Notes: generated by a model not told the origin, from the letters alone. DNA of 64,000 bases from HGM13006 sp900757695 (GCA_959607825.1 CAUHNW010000015.1:18120-82119); one strand, 5' to 3'; positions 1 to 7,616 are shown, counted from the first letter of the stretch. Numbers and translations are program-made.

Positions 1-438
1 AAGGACTCTTCCAACATCAAGACCCTTGAGGATCTGAAGGATAAGACCGTGGGCGTTTCCTCCGGTTCTACCTCTGCAAAGTCTCTGGTGAAGGCCATGA
101 TCGAAAATGGCGTTATCACCGGCGATGGCTTCAATGAGGAGGCCTTTGATCCTGCAACATGGACGGACGGTGTAAAGTTCAAGCAGTATGATGACTATCC
201 CTCCATCTCCACCGCACTGGAGGCAGATGAGGTGGATGCATTCTGCGTGGACAAGTCCATTCTGGCAGTATATAAGACCGCAGGCCGCAGCTATGTGGAT
301 GCGGAGTTCTCTCCTCAGGAGTACGGCATTGCTACCACCAAGGGCTCCGGCTTCTCCAAGCTCTGCGAGGATCAGGTCAGTGCATGGCTCAGCGATGGCA
401 CCATTGGCAGCCTGACCGCACAGTACAATCTTGGCTAA
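1..438 (+). CDS. Amino acid ABC transporter substrate-binding protein, C-terminal part
   Basis: The reading frame is open from the first base to a TAA stop, so the 5' end lies outside the window; 145 residues remain. The text is typical of the second lobe of a family 3 (polar amino acid) solute-binding protein: a 'LEDLKDKTVGVSSGST' hinge entry, a 'DDYPSISTALEADEVDAF' segment that lines the ligand cleft, and a terminal helix ending in 'IGSLTAQYNLG'. Such proteins capture glutamate, glutamine, aspartate or similar outside the membrane and hand them to the two permeases that follow. The exact ligand cannot be read from the fragment. Confidence 0.9.
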   Translation, partial: KDSSNIKTLEDLKDKTVGVSSGSTSAKSLVKAMIENGVITGDGFNEEAFDPATWTDGVKFKQYDDYPSISTALEADEVDAFCVDKSILAVYKTAGRSYVDAEFSPQEYGIATTKGSGFSKLCEDQVSAWLSDGTIGSLTAQYNLG

Positions 439-454
439 TTAATCATCATCACGA

Positions 455-523
455 GGCAGAACGGCTGTCCTGCGTTCTGCCCCGAATCAGAGGGCTCCGG
501 TTATGGGCCGGGGCTTTCTGATT
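455..523 (+). promoter_or_regulatory. Two hairpins between binding-protein and permease genes
   Basis: GGCAGAACG pairs with CGTTCTGCC (455-481) and AATCAGA with TCTGATT around a GC-rich inner stem (485-523). Neither is followed by a U-run. Hairpins in this position in importer operons usually protect the upstream mRNA from 3' decay and give an excess of binding protein over permease; that role is inferred here. The liv operon at 54096-54214 has the same arrangement. Confidence 0.6.
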
Positions 524-551
524 TGGGAAATAACACTTTGGAGGCGATGAA

Positions 552-1280
552 ATGGCAGGAATTTTTTCTGAGAGAGCCTGGAATAAGGTGTGGCTCTATC
601 GTTCCGGCTTCCTTAAGGGCCTCGGCACAACGGCAGAAACTGCGCTGTTTGGCCTGATCCTGGCCCTGATCCTTGGTATTATATTCGGCCTGATGGCGAC
701 CAGCAATAAGAAGGTGCTCCGGGGGATCAGCCGGGTGTATGTGGAGTTCTTCCAGAATACGCCGGTGCTTTTGCAGCTGTGCTTCCTCTACTATGCCCTT
801 GCCTTTTCCGGCAACAGCATTGGGATTCTGGCCACAGGATTTATTGCACTGGGCATCTATCATGGAGCCTATATGGCAGAGGTTGTCCGCAGTGGTATTC
901 AGGCCGTGCCCAAGGGACAGTTTGAGGCGGCCCAGTCTCAGGGCTTTAACTATGTGGAGCGGATGTACTACATCATTCTGCCGCAGTCCATTAAGATCAT
1001 TCTACCTCCGATGGTGAATCAGGTGGTAAACCTCATCAAGAATACCTCCTGCCTGTATATCATCGGCGGAACGGATCTGATCTCCATCACCTATAGCTTT
1101 GTGACCGGCGAGAATACCGGCGGCGCCTATGGCCCGGCCTATCTGGTCAGCGGTATTCTGTTCTTTATTGTCTGCTTCCCGCTGTCCACGCTGGCCAGCC
1201 GCTGGGAGCAGCGCCTGAAAAACCGGGATAAGAGAAACAACACCAAGGCGGAAAAGAAGAGCGAGGAGGTGGCCGCATGA
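552..1280 (+). CDS. Amino acid ABC transporter permease (HisM/GlnP type)
   Basis: Integral membrane subunit of a polar amino acid importer, 242 residues. About five hydrophobic segments are visible, starting with 'TTAETALFGLILALILGI' (residues 23-40). The family signature 'EFFQNTPVLLQL' (about 65-76) and the EAA loop 'EAAQSQGFNYVERM' (about 123-136), which docks on the ATPase, are both present. A GGAGGCG ribosome site lies 4 bases before the ATG. It overlaps the next permease gene by 4 bases, so the two are probably translationally coupled and form a heterodimer. The charged C-terminal tail is cytoplasmic. No ATPase gene follows, so it is presumably encoded upstream of the window or elsewhere. 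Confidence 0.93.
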   Translation: MAGIFSERAWNKVWLYRSGFLKGLGTTAETALFGLILALILGIIFGLMATSNKKVLRGISRVYVEFFQNTPVLLQLCFLYYALAFSGNSIGILATGFIALGIYHGAYMAEVVRSGIQAVPKGQFEAAQSQGFNYVERMYYIILPQSIKIILPPMVNQVVNLIKNTSCLYIIGGTDLISITYSFVTGENTGGAYGPAYLVSGILFFIVCFPLSTLASRWEQRLKNRDKRNNTKAEKKSEEVAA

Positions 1281-2053
1281 GCACAGTTGGCGCAAGCTTC
1301 AGCATGCTGAAAAACCCGGCCATTCTTCAGTTCATTCTGAAGGGGCTGGCCTTTACCATTGTGGTATCCTTTGTGGCAGTTATCATCGGCATCCTGTTCG
1401 GCAGTGTGTTGGCGCTGGTGCGGAACTACTGCACCGGAAAGACTCGGATCTTTAAGTGGCTGGCCACGGCCTATATTGAGATTTTCCGGAATACACCGCT
1501 GCTGCTGTGGATCTTTATCTGCGTGGTATTTTGCCCTACGCCAAAGTTTCTGAGCAAGCCCATGTTCACGCTGACCTCCGTGGAGGTGGGCCTGCTGTTT
1601 AAGGCATGTGTGGCGCTGGTGCTGTTTACATCCTCTGTCATTGCGGAGATTGTCCGAGGCGGTCTGAACGCAGTGGCCCAGGGACAGTTTGAAGCAGGTC
1701 ATTCTCAGGGCTTTAATACGGTGCAGATCATGGTCTATATCGTTCTGCCGCAGGCTTACCGCAGCGTCATTCCCACCATGCTGGGGCAGTGCATCACCAC
1801 CATCAAGGACTCTTCTTACCTTGCCAATGTAGCGGTGATCGAGCTTATGAGCCGTGTGAAGAAGATCCTCTCTGCGGCCAATATGTATAATGGAACCGGA
1901 CAGATCAATGTGTCTGATGTCTTTATCCTGTTTGGCGTTGCCTTTGTCATCTACTTTGTGATCAATTTTATTCTCTCCTGCACGGTGCGTTATCTCCAAA
2001 AGCGCTCCAAGCGGAACAAGCAGGTAACCGTAGAAATGCTGACAACAGAATAA
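1277..2053 (+). CDS. Amino acid ABC transporter permease, second subunit
   Basis: A second HisM/GlnP-type permease of 258 residues, paired with the previous gene. It shows 'AYIEIFRNTPLLLWIF' near residues 63-78 and an EAA loop 'QFEAGHSQGFNTVQIM' near 136-151. The ATG overlaps the stop of the first permease (ATGA). A transcription terminator follows within 10 bases, so this is the last gene of the operon. Having two different permeases instead of a homodimer is common for glutamate/aspartate and arginine type systems, but the substrate is not determined. Confidence 0.93.
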   Translation: MSTVGASFSMLKNPAILQFILKGLAFTIVVSFVAVIIGILFGSVLALVRNYCTGKTRIFKWLATAYIEIFRNTPLLLWIFICVVFCPTPKFLSKPMFTLTSVEVGLLFKACVALVLFTSSVIAEIVRGGLNAVAQGQFEAGHSQGFNTVQIMVYIVLPQAYRSVIPTMLGQCITTIKDSSYLANVAVIELMSRVKKILSAANMYNGTGQINVSDVFILFGVAFVIYFVINFILSCTVRYLQKRSKRNKQVTVEMLTTE

Positions 2054-2060
2054 AAATATT

Positions 2061-2086
2061 GCGGCAGTTCATCCTTGAACTGCCGC
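2061..2086. terminator. Bidirectional terminator
   Basis: An 11-bp perfect stem GCGGCAGTTCA/TGAACTGCCGC with a 4-base loop sits between two converging genes. On the minus strand it is followed by AATATTTTTA, so it ends the arsR transcript well; on the plus strand the T tract is weak. Confidence 0.85.
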
Positions 2087-2099
2087 AGTTGCTTTAGAC

Positions 2100-2462
2100 C
2101 TATTCGGAAATATGCTCCATGCTCTGCGCCAGCATGGTCTCCACGTGGCCATCGGCCAGAGAGTAAAAAATGGATTTGCCGTCCCGGCGGCTTTTTACCA
2201 GCCTGCCCTGCTTCAAGATACGAAGCTGATGGGAGACGGCGCTTTGGTTCATGCCAATCAGATCGGCCAAATCGCAGACACAGAGCTCGTGCTGGCTGAG
2301 ACTCCACAGAATCTTGATCCGGGTGGCATCGCCAAACAGCTTGAAGAGCCCTGCCATATCTGCAAACTGCTGGGGGCTTGGGGTGTGGGCACGGACTTCA
2401 TCCACTGCTGCCTGATGGACGCAGAGGACTTCGCAGGTTTCTTCTTCGGGGGGAGTGGACAT
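2100..2462 (-). CDS. ArsR/SmtB-family metal-sensing repressor, CadC-like
   Basis: A 120-residue winged-helix repressor with the HTH core around residues 60-90. It carries all ligand sets known from CadC: Cys10 and Cys14 (CEVLC) at the N-terminus, Cys61 and Cys63 in 'ELCVCDLA', and a second zinc site D104-x-H106 ... H117-x2-E120. The first set binds soft Cd/Pb/Bi ions, the second Zn, in the characterised relatives. This makes a metal-responsive repressor very likely. A GGAGG site lies 6 bases before the ATG. What is unusual is the absence of a cadA-type efflux ATPase nearby; the divergent neighbours are a methyltransferase and a CPBP protease. The regulated target may be itself, these neighbours or a distant gene. 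Confidence 0.9.
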   Translation of the reverse strand: MSTPPEEETCEVLCVHQAAVDEVRAHTPSPQQFADMAGLFKLFGDATRIKILWSLSQHELCVCDLADLIGMNQSAVSHQLRILKQGRLVKSRRDGKSIFYSLADGHVETMLAQSMEHISE

Positions 2463-2497
2463 GGCAGAGCCTCCAATCAGATATTGTTCTATTCATT

Positions 2498-2525
2498 ATT
2501 ATACCCGCCTTGTCAAGAATCTCAA
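2498..2525 (-). promoter_or_regulatory. Probable arsR promoter
   Basis: On the minus strand TTGAGA and TATAAT are separated by 16 bases, about 35 bases ahead of the arsR start. An AT-rich stretch between the -10 box and the start codon could hold an operator, but no clean dyad is visible. Confidence 0.5.
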
Positions 2526-2605
2526 GGGTGAAGGCAGATAGAGACTGTACAAAGGGGATAAATCTGTGATAAAATGCCTGTAGTACAGACCGGGAGGAAC
2601 GGCTT

Positions 2606-3244
2606 ATGCAGTGGAATTGGGATCAGGAAAAAACAAAGCAGTGGCTGGAGCCTGCAATGGAAGCTTCCTATCTTGCCATGCGATGGAGCAAGCAGGGAAT
2701 GCTGCATTTTCTGGATAACGGATGCGGGCCCGGGCGGCATGCCATGTTCTTTGCACGGCAGGGCTTCCATGTGACGGCGCTGGATCAGTCTCGGGAGGCG
2801 CTGGACTATCTGAAAAACTGGGCGGAGGCGGAACAGGTTCCGGTGGAGCTTGTCTGCGGAGATCTCTTCCGGATGCCCTTCCCGGATGAGAGCTTTGACT
2901 GCGTCATGGATTATAATGTATCCTATCACACCGATACTGCGGGATACCGCTGTGCAGTGGAAGAACTCCGGCGGGTGCTTCGCCCAGGGGGTGAGGTGTA
3001 TATGACACTGCTGTCCCAGAACGATCCGGGGTTCCGCACTGCACCGGCAGAGGCTCATATCGATCGCTATACGCTGGTACACGAGGGGGGTACGCCGCAT
3101 TTTTACGGACGGCAGGAGGATTTTGATGCGATTTTCTCGGGATTCTCACTGGCGCTCCCGGTAAGGGAAATCAAGACCCGGGGGCCGGGAAGCACCAAGG
3201 AGAGCGTACATTATCATCTGCTGCTGAAAAAGGAGTCGAAATGA
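2606..3244 (+). CDS. Class I SAM-dependent methyltransferase
   Basis: A 212-residue Rossmann-fold methyltransferase. Motif I 'LDNGCGPGRHA' (residues 36-46) binds S-adenosylmethionine, Asp60 at the end of beta-2 holds the ribose, and 'VCGDLFRMPF' (83-92) and 'LRRVLRPGGEVYM' match later motifs of the UbiE/Methyltransf_11 group. The substrate is unknown. A GGGAGG site precedes the ATG. The stop overlaps the start of the following CPBP gene by 4 bases (ATGA), so the two are cotranscribed. It is divergent from the metal-sensing repressor, so a role linked to toxic metals is possible but unproven. Confidence 0.85.
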   Translation: MQWNWDQEKTKQWLEPAMEASYLAMRWSKQGMLHFLDNGCGPGRHAMFFARQGFHVTALDQSREALDYLKNWAEAEQVPVELVCGDLFRMPFPDESFDCVMDYNVSYHTDTAGYRCAVEELRRVLRPGGEVYMTLLSQNDPGFRTAPAEAHIDRYTLVHEGGTPHFYGRQEDFDAIFSGFSLALPVREIKTRGPGSTKESVHYHLLLKKESK

Positions 3245-4143
3245 GAAAATTCAGAGGAAAGTACCCGATCATAGCCGGAATACTGGTGATGGTGGTCATG
3301 ATCCTTGCGATGCTGCTGGCATCTGTGGGACTGTCGGTGCTGCTTCGGGTGATGCCGTGGCTGGGGCAGCTGGGGGAGTATGCGCTGCAGCTGCCGGTGG
3401 AATTGGCGATGCTGCTGGTAATGGCAGGAATGGCCGTGCTCCTTGGTATGCAGGGGATCTTTACCTGCAGAGGCCGGGGCTTTCTAAAAAGTCTGATCCC
3501 TGCGGCTGTGCTGCTGGTGATCTATGCTCTGGCGGGAGTAGAAAATCTGATTCTGTCCATCGGAAGCCCAATGCGGAGCTTTGCTGCATTTTTTGTATTT
3601 CTGCTGTGTATGGCGGCAGTCGGCATTACGGAAGAGATCACCTTTCGTGGGCTTATTGCCGGAATGATCTATGATAAGTATGGCGCAACGCCGGCGGGCG
3701 TATGGCTTTCGGTGATCGCTTCCAGTCTGATCTTTGGTATGGTACATATCACCAATGCCGTTGGAGACGAGGCAGCCCTATCCGGCGTCCTGATTCAGAT
3801 GGCGGGTGCTTCGGCAATGGGAATGTGCCTTGCCGCGGTTTACTTTCGTGGCAGAAACATCTGGGCCGTGGCGGCAGTCCATGGGTTTATGGACTGCTGT
3901 GCACTGCTGGACAGCGGGCTTTTCTATGAAGGCAGTATGATAGATACCATTGGCGGTTATACCGCAGCCAGTCTGGTGGCCTATGGGTTTTATGTGATCG
4001 TTGCGTTGGTGCTGCTGCGACCCAGCTGCATGAAAATGATTACCAGCAGCCCGATTAGCGGAAAGGGAGAGACCGTAAAGCTTGGCATAGTGGTGGGGCT
4101 TCTGGGTGCTATGGTAGGCGCCGTAATCGTATGGACCGTTTAA
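3241..4143 (+). CDS. CPBP-family intramembrane glutamic protease
   Basis: A 300-residue polytopic membrane protein of the CAAX-protease/bacteriocin-processing (Abi) family. The catalytic signatures are all present: EE131-132 with Arg136 ('EEITFRG'), 'FGMVH' (165-169) and 'HGFMD' (214-218), which place Glu and His residues inside the membrane. About seven to eight hydrophobic segments are seen, the first at residues 9-36. Family members cleave prenylated or leaderless peptides or protect against self-made bacteriocins, but many have no known substrate, and none can be assigned here. It is translationally coupled to the methyltransferase and ends just before a terminator. Confidence 0.87.
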   Translation: MRKFRGKYPIIAGILVMVVMILAMLLASVGLSVLLRVMPWLGQLGEYALQLPVELAMLLVMAGMAVLLGMQGIFTCRGRGFLKSLIPAAVLLVIYALAGVENLILSIGSPMRSFAAFFVFLLCMAAVGITEEITFRGLIAGMIYDKYGATPAGVWLSVIASSLIFGMVHITNAVGDEAALSGVLIQMAGASAMGMCLAAVYFRGRNIWAVAAVHGFMDCCALLDSGLFYEGSMIDTIGGYTAASLVAYGFYVIVALVLLRPSCMKMITSSPISGKGETVKLGIVVGLLGAMVGAVIVWTV

Positions 4144-4147
4144 CCAG

Positions 4148-4191
4148 AGAATGCCGCAGGCACGAGAAGATTTCGGCTTGCGGCATTCTTT
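4148..4191 (+). terminator. Terminator of the methyltransferase-CPBP operon
   Basis: AGAATGCCGCAGGC pairs with GCTTGCGGCATTCT (one G-U pair) across a 14-base loop, followed by a short T-rich tail. The -35 box of the next promoter lies inside the right arm. Confidence 0.75.
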
Positions 4192-4322
4192 CGGCTGTAT
4201 TATAATGATAGCTGTTTGTGCCGCTGGGGACACGAACAAAATTCAAAGACCTGCCGGGACGGTCAAACCGGAATGCAACGGCGGCATGGAGAGGAAACCA
4301 TAAGGAATAGGAGTATATATCA
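4178..4322 (+). promoter_or_regulatory. Promoter and about 110-nt structured leader of the DUF4430/S-component operon
   Basis: TTGCGG and TATAAT (4201-4206) are 17 bases apart, giving a start near 4213 and a leader of about 110 nt. The leader can form an enclosing GCCG/CGGC helix and an inner GACC/GGTC helix. It contains AAGACCTGCCGG, identical to part of the B12-box of known cobalamin riboswitches, but the rest of the canonical cobalamin core (GGGAA, the GGTG loop) is missing. I treat it as an unclassified leader. Confidence 0.5.
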
Positions 4323-4718
4323 ATGAAGAAACAGACAAAAATAATCATAGGCGTTGTGGCACTGATTGCTGTGATCGCCGTGCTGCTGGGCATCTATGCA
4401 GCAACCCGGCCGGATACCACCGCAGGCGCAAAGGAGCTGACGATTGTGGTAGTCCATGGAGACGAGAGCCAGAAGACCTTTGATATCCACACGGATGCGG
4501 AATATCTGGATCAGGCACTGACAGAGAATGAGATCGCCTCCGGCTCGGACAGCGAGTATGGCCTGTTTATTACAACGGTGGACGGAGAAACGGCCGACGA
4601 TAGTCAGCAGCAGTGGTGGTGTATCACTAAGAGTGGCGAGATGCTGATGACCGGCGCTAGCGAGACGCCTGTTGCAGATGGAGAGACCTATGAGCTGACC
4701 CTGACCACCGGCTATTAA
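4323..4718 (+). CDS. Membrane-anchored DUF4430 (transcobalamin-like C-terminal) domain protein
   Basis: A 131-residue protein with a short basic N-terminus and one membrane segment (about residues 7-26, 'IIIGVVALIAVIAVLLGIY'), then a single extracellular domain. 'QWWCITKSGEMLMTGASE' followed by 'DGETYELTLTTGY' is the DUF4430 fold, related to the small domain of transcobalamin and intrinsic factor. Such proteins often sit beside ECF transporter S components and are thought to present a vitamin-like ligand at the cell surface. The S-component gene follows after 5 bases, so a shared uptake function is likely; the ligand is unknown, although cobalamin or a relative is the obvious candidate. Confidence 0.82.
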   Translation: MKKQTKIIIGVVALIAVIAVLLGIYAATRPDTTAGAKELTIVVVHGDESQKTFDIHTDAEYLDQALTENEIASGSDSEYGLFITTVDGETADDSQQQWWCITKSGEMLMTGASETPVADGETYELTLTTGY

Positions 4719-4723
4719 GCAGG

Positions 4724-5230
4724 ATGAAGCACAAAAGGCTGCTGGAGCTGATCGTACTGGCTCTGCTGGGGGCGCTGATGTTTGCGGCAAAGATGTGCTT
4801 GGCGGGATTGCCAAATATCGAGCCGGTTTCGCTGCTGGTGATCGTGTATACGGTGGTGTTTGGGAAAAAGGCACTCTACCCGATTTATGTGTATGTAATG
4901 CTGGAGATTCTGTTCTGGGGGCTTGGACTCTGGAACATCATGTATCTCTATGTTTGGCTGGTCCTGTTCCTGCTGGTGCTGCTGATGCGCAGTATGAAGT
5001 CTTCGTGGGGCTGGGCCATTCTATCCGGTGCCTTTGGCCTGAGCTTTGGACTGCTCTGCACACCGGTGTACCTGATTACCGGAGGCTGGGCCTTTGGCCT
5101 ATCCTGGTGGGTCTCCGGGATCCCGTGGGATGTGGTGCACTGTGTGGGGAACTTTGTGATCGCATTGGTGCTGGTACGGCCGCTTTCTGTGGGGCTTGAA
5201 AAGCTGAAAAAGCGTTATCTGGCCATATAA
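4724..5230 (+). CDS. ECF transporter S component-like membrane protein
   Basis: A 168-residue polytopic protein with about five to six membrane segments. The first half ('LALLGALMFAAKMCLAGLPNIEP') resembles the start of ECF-type substrate-capture subunits, where a small-residue-rich helix contacts the EcfT module. A terminal cluster of lysines is cytoplasmic. No EcfA/EcfT genes are in the window, as expected for a group II system sharing a common energising module. Together with the preceding DUF4430 protein it probably takes up a micronutrient. Specificity cannot be assigned from sequence alone. Confidence 0.75.
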   Translation: MKHKRLLELIVLALLGALMFAAKMCLAGLPNIEPVSLLVIVYTVVFGKKALYPIYVYVMLEILFWGLGLWNIMYLYVWLVLFLLVLLMRSMKSSWGWAILSGAFGLSFGLLCTPVYLITGGWAFGLSWWVSGIPWDVVHCVGNFVIALVLVRPLSVGLEKLKKRYLAI

Positions 5231-5270
5231 ATAACGGCGGATCTGCAAAACAGATCCGCCGTTATTTTAT
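5230..5270. terminator. Bidirectional terminator
   Basis: A 16-bp perfect stem (AATAACGGCGGATCTG with its complement) around a CAAAA loop, followed by a T tract on the plus strand. It separates the S-component gene from the converging trxA gene and overlaps the trxA stop codon. Confidence 0.93.
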
Positions 5271-5572
5271 AGCATGGAGAGAATCTTTGCCTTGGGAACA
5301 ACGCCCACGGAGGTGCCGGCGGCTGCGCCGTCCCGGAACACCATCAGGGTGGGGATGCTCATGACGCCAAACTGGCTTGCCAGCTCCGGCTGCTCATCCA
5401 CGTTGATCTTTCCAACCTTGATATCGGTGCGTTCTGCTGCGATCTCATCCACAATGGGGGAGAGCATCCGGCAGGGGCCGCACCAGCTGGCCCAGAAGTC
5501 CACCAGTACAGGCTGATTGCTCAGAAGTACCTCGGCTTCAAAATTATCTTTGGTAAGGGTAATAACGGACAT
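5267..5572 (-). CDS. trxA: Thioredoxin
   Basis: A 101-residue classical thioredoxin that reduces protein disulfides in the cytoplasm. The active site WCGPC is at residues 30-34 (Cys31, Cys34), and the cis-proline is in 'VMSIPTLMVF'. The chosen ATG has an AAGGAGG site 8 bases upstream; an upstream in-frame extension has no ribosome site and would run into the neighbouring gene. It follows a ferredoxin-thioredoxin-reductase-like gene by 16 bases, so the two form an operon and probably a redox pair. Confidence 0.96.
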   Translation of the reverse strand: MSVITLTKDNFEAEVLLSNQPVLVDFWASWCGPCRMLSPIVDEIAAERTDIKVGKINVDEQPELASQFGVMSIPTLMVFRDGAAAGTSVGVVPKAKILSML

Positions 5573-5588
5573 GGTTGTGCCTCCTTTG

Positions 5589-5795
5589 TTATGATTCGTC
5601 CTTGCTCTTGTAGTAGAGCATGCAGTGGCAGTATCCTTCAAATTCCGGGTCTGCCATCTGTCTGCGAAATTCCTGACAGATGCAGCGAGTTTCTTCGGTG
5701 CGCTGGATCCGGCAGGGACAGTAACCACCGGTGCGCTTGAGACCTTCCCGAATGGTCCTGACCATTTCTGCGTCAGGGTTTAATGTGACAGCCAT
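5589..5795 (-). CDS. Ferredoxin-thioredoxin reductase catalytic-chain-like protein
   Basis: A 68-residue protein with three Cys-X-Cys pairs: C26-P-C28, C38-I-C40 and C56-H-C58. This is the ligand pattern of the catalytic chain of ferredoxin:thioredoxin reductase, where four cysteines hold a [4Fe-4S] cluster and one Cys from the first and last pairs forms the redox disulfide. The spacing from CPC to CHC (27 residues) equals that of the plant/cyanobacterial enzyme, although the middle pair is shifted toward the first. 'CHCMLYY' matches the family end. The gene lies immediately upstream of trxA. The likely role is passing electrons from ferredoxin to thioredoxin; no variable chain is seen, so its partner is open. 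Confidence 0.82.
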   Translation of the reverse strand: MAVTLNPDAEMVRTIREGLKRTGGYCPCRIQRTEETRCICQEFRRQMADPEFEGYCHCMLYYKSKDES

Positions 5796-5998
5796 AATGT
5801 GCCCCGCTTTCTCTGTATCATACTATCCACAGTATAGCATGAATCTTGCCGGAATGCATGACAAAATTGAAAACAAGCGAGAATTTCTCCACAGGAACTT
5901 CACAGGAATGTTATAAATTGTTCAGAGAAAGAAGAAAGAAAATCCATAATTCTACGATATACTTAGCATATCAATTAGAAATGAGAGAGCAGATCGAA

Positions 5999-6910
5999 AT
6001 GAAGAGACATAAATGGACACGGCTGGCGGCCCTGGGGCTGGCGCTGGCACTGATGATTGCAGGCCCCTTTGGAACGCTGACCGCATCGGCAGCAGATGAC
6101 AGCTATCGGGAATATAAGCCGCCCAGAAATATGCCGCAGGCGCCCCAGTGGGAAGAGCGGGAGGTAAGCTGCCGCTCCGGAAGCAATACACTGCGGGGGA
6201 CGCTGACCATTCCTAAGGAATACGAAGGGGAGATCCCTGTTGCGATTCTGCTTCATGGCCTGAATACGGATAGAAGCTGGTGCGATGATATTGCGTGGAT
6301 GCTGGCGGATAACGGAATTGCAAGCGTACGCTTTGACTTCGACGGCAATGGCGCCAGTGACGGTGCACAGGAGAATATGACGATCTCCTCCGAAGTGCGG
6401 GATACTGTGGCGATTCTTGACTATGTGGAAAGTCTTAGCTTTACGGATCGGGACAATATTCTGATGGTTGGGAAGAGCATGGGGGCGGTAGACGCCGTGC
6501 TGGCGGCACAGGGCCGGGGCAGCGAGATCAAAGCAATGTGCCTCTGGTATCCGGGCTTTGGCGTGGCAGATGCAACCCGGCACGGGTTCCTGCTGGGGTC
6601 GTTCTTCAATCCCTTTGACCTGCCGGAGACGGTGGAGGCTGCCGGGTATACCTATGGAAAAGAGTTCATACGGGAGGCGCAGTCTCTGGATTACCAAAGC
6701 GTCTGCGCTGACTATAACGGCCCGGTGATGATCCTCCATGGCGATGCGGATTTTATTGCGCCGGTTCAATACAGTGAAGAGGTCGTGAATATTTTCCCGG
6801 ATTGTACGCTTCAGGTGGTGCCCGGTGGCTATCATGGCTTTTTTGGTTGGCAGGAAGTGAAGGCGCTGGGGGACATGCTGGACTTCTTCCAGACCCATAT
6901 CGATATGTGA
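5999..6910 (+). CDS. Exported alpha/beta-hydrolase, esterase-like
   Basis: A 303-residue protein with a signal peptide (basic start, hydrophobic core 9-22, likely cut after 'TASA' near residue 31). The hydrolase fold carries an oxyanion 'LLHGLNT' (84-90), nucleophile Ser160 in 'VGKSMGA', acid Asp251 in 'HGDADFIAP', and His279 in 'GGYHGFF'. 'RFDFDGNGASDG' (111-122) resembles bacterial feruloyl/cinnamoyl esterases, so an ester-hydrolysing role on dietary or cell-surface substrates is plausible. The start at this ATG is chosen because it begins a clean signal peptide; upstream in-frame codons code unlikely sequence. It is a single-gene unit ending in a strong terminator. Confidence 0.82.
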   Translation: MKRHKWTRLAALGLALALMIAGPFGTLTASAADDSYREYKPPRNMPQAPQWEEREVSCRSGSNTLRGTLTIPKEYEGEIPVAILLHGLNTDRSWCDDIAWMLADNGIASVRFDFDGNGASDGAQENMTISSEVRDTVAILDYVESLSFTDRDNILMVGKSMGAVDAVLAAQGRGSEIKAMCLWYPGFGVADATRHGFLLGSFFNPFDLPETVEAAGYTYGKEFIREAQSLDYQSVCADYNGPVMILHGDADFIAPVQYSEEVVNIFPDCTLQVVPGGYHGFFGWQEVKALGDMLDFFQTHIDM

Positions 6911-6921
6911 GCATCAATTAG

Positions 6922-6957
6922 ATGGCCGCTGCATAACAGGTGCAGCGGCCATTTTGC
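6922..6957. terminator. Bidirectional terminator
   Basis: ATGGCCGCTGCA pairs perfectly with TGCAGCGGCCAT around a 7-base loop, followed by TTTTG on the plus strand and AATTGATG on the minus. It lies between the converging hydrolase and spoVT genes. Confidence 0.9.
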
Positions 6958-6966
6958 GCAATAAAA

Positions 6967-7506
6967 TCAGGGCTCCATCTGCTGCCCCAGAAATCCCGCC
7001 ACAGTCTGACAGATTTTCTGTTCTGTTTCACCCACCGGGGCAGACTTGTCATCCATGAGCACCATGACACAGCCCATAAGATCTCCGCCGGAAAGGATAG
7101 GGGCTGCCACGCCAAGATAGTAACCGTCCACATGCTCTGCTGCACGGAGGCGGCTGCCGCCGTCATAGCGATAGGGCTTGCGCTGCTCCATGATCTGTTC
7201 CAGTTCCCGGGAGTTCTGCTTGTCCATGAGATCTCGCTTGGGTGCACCACTGAGCGCAATGATCGAGTCACGATCCGAAACGGCGGCAATGCGGCCAGTG
7301 TTGCGGCCAAGACTGTTGCAGATCTGCGTCGCAAACTCTCCCAGCTCCCCCATGGGGGAGTATTTTTTGAAAATAACTTCGCCATCTTTTTCTGTGAAAA
7401 TCTCCAAGGGGTCACCCTCACGGATCCGCAGTGTTCTTCGAATCTCCTTTGGGATGACCACGCGGCCAAGATCGTCGATCCGCCGGACAATTCCAGTTGC
7501 TTTCAT
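6967..7506 (-). CDS. spoVT: Stage V sporulation protein T, transcription factor
   Basis: A 179-residue AbrB-type regulator, the same length as Bacillus subtilis SpoVT. The N-terminal swapped-hairpin DNA-binding domain (residues 1-50) begins 'MKATGIVRRIDDLGRVVIP', and a GAF domain follows (about 60-179). In endospore formers it controls forespore genes under sigma-G late in sporulation. A GGAGGAAG site lies 8 bases upstream of the ATG used; 11 further in-frame codons upstream lack a site. It is monocistronic. With spoIIP in the same window it supports an endospore-forming host. Confidence 0.95.
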   Translation of the reverse strand: MKATGIVRRIDDLGRVVIPKEIRRTLRIREGDPLEIFTEKDGEVIFKKYSPMGELGEFATQICNSLGRNTGRIAAVSDRDSIIALSGAPKRDLMDKQNSRELEQIMEQRKPYRYDGGSRLRAAEHVDGYYLGVAAPILSGGDLMGCVMVLMDDKSAPVGETEQKICQTVAGFLGQQMEP

Positions 7507-7616
7507 ATAGGAACTTCCTCCAATTTCTTGTATCGTCAAATCTATTATCTGCCTCGAAAGGCTTTTTATGCGAGATGCAAAATGGGGGTTATTTCCTGCC
7601 CTGTGGATGTCTGTGC

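Noticed and set aside
4195..4322. Canonical cobalamin riboswitch
   Set aside because: Only part of the B12-box is present; the upstream core elements are missing and there is not enough room between the promoter and the box for them.
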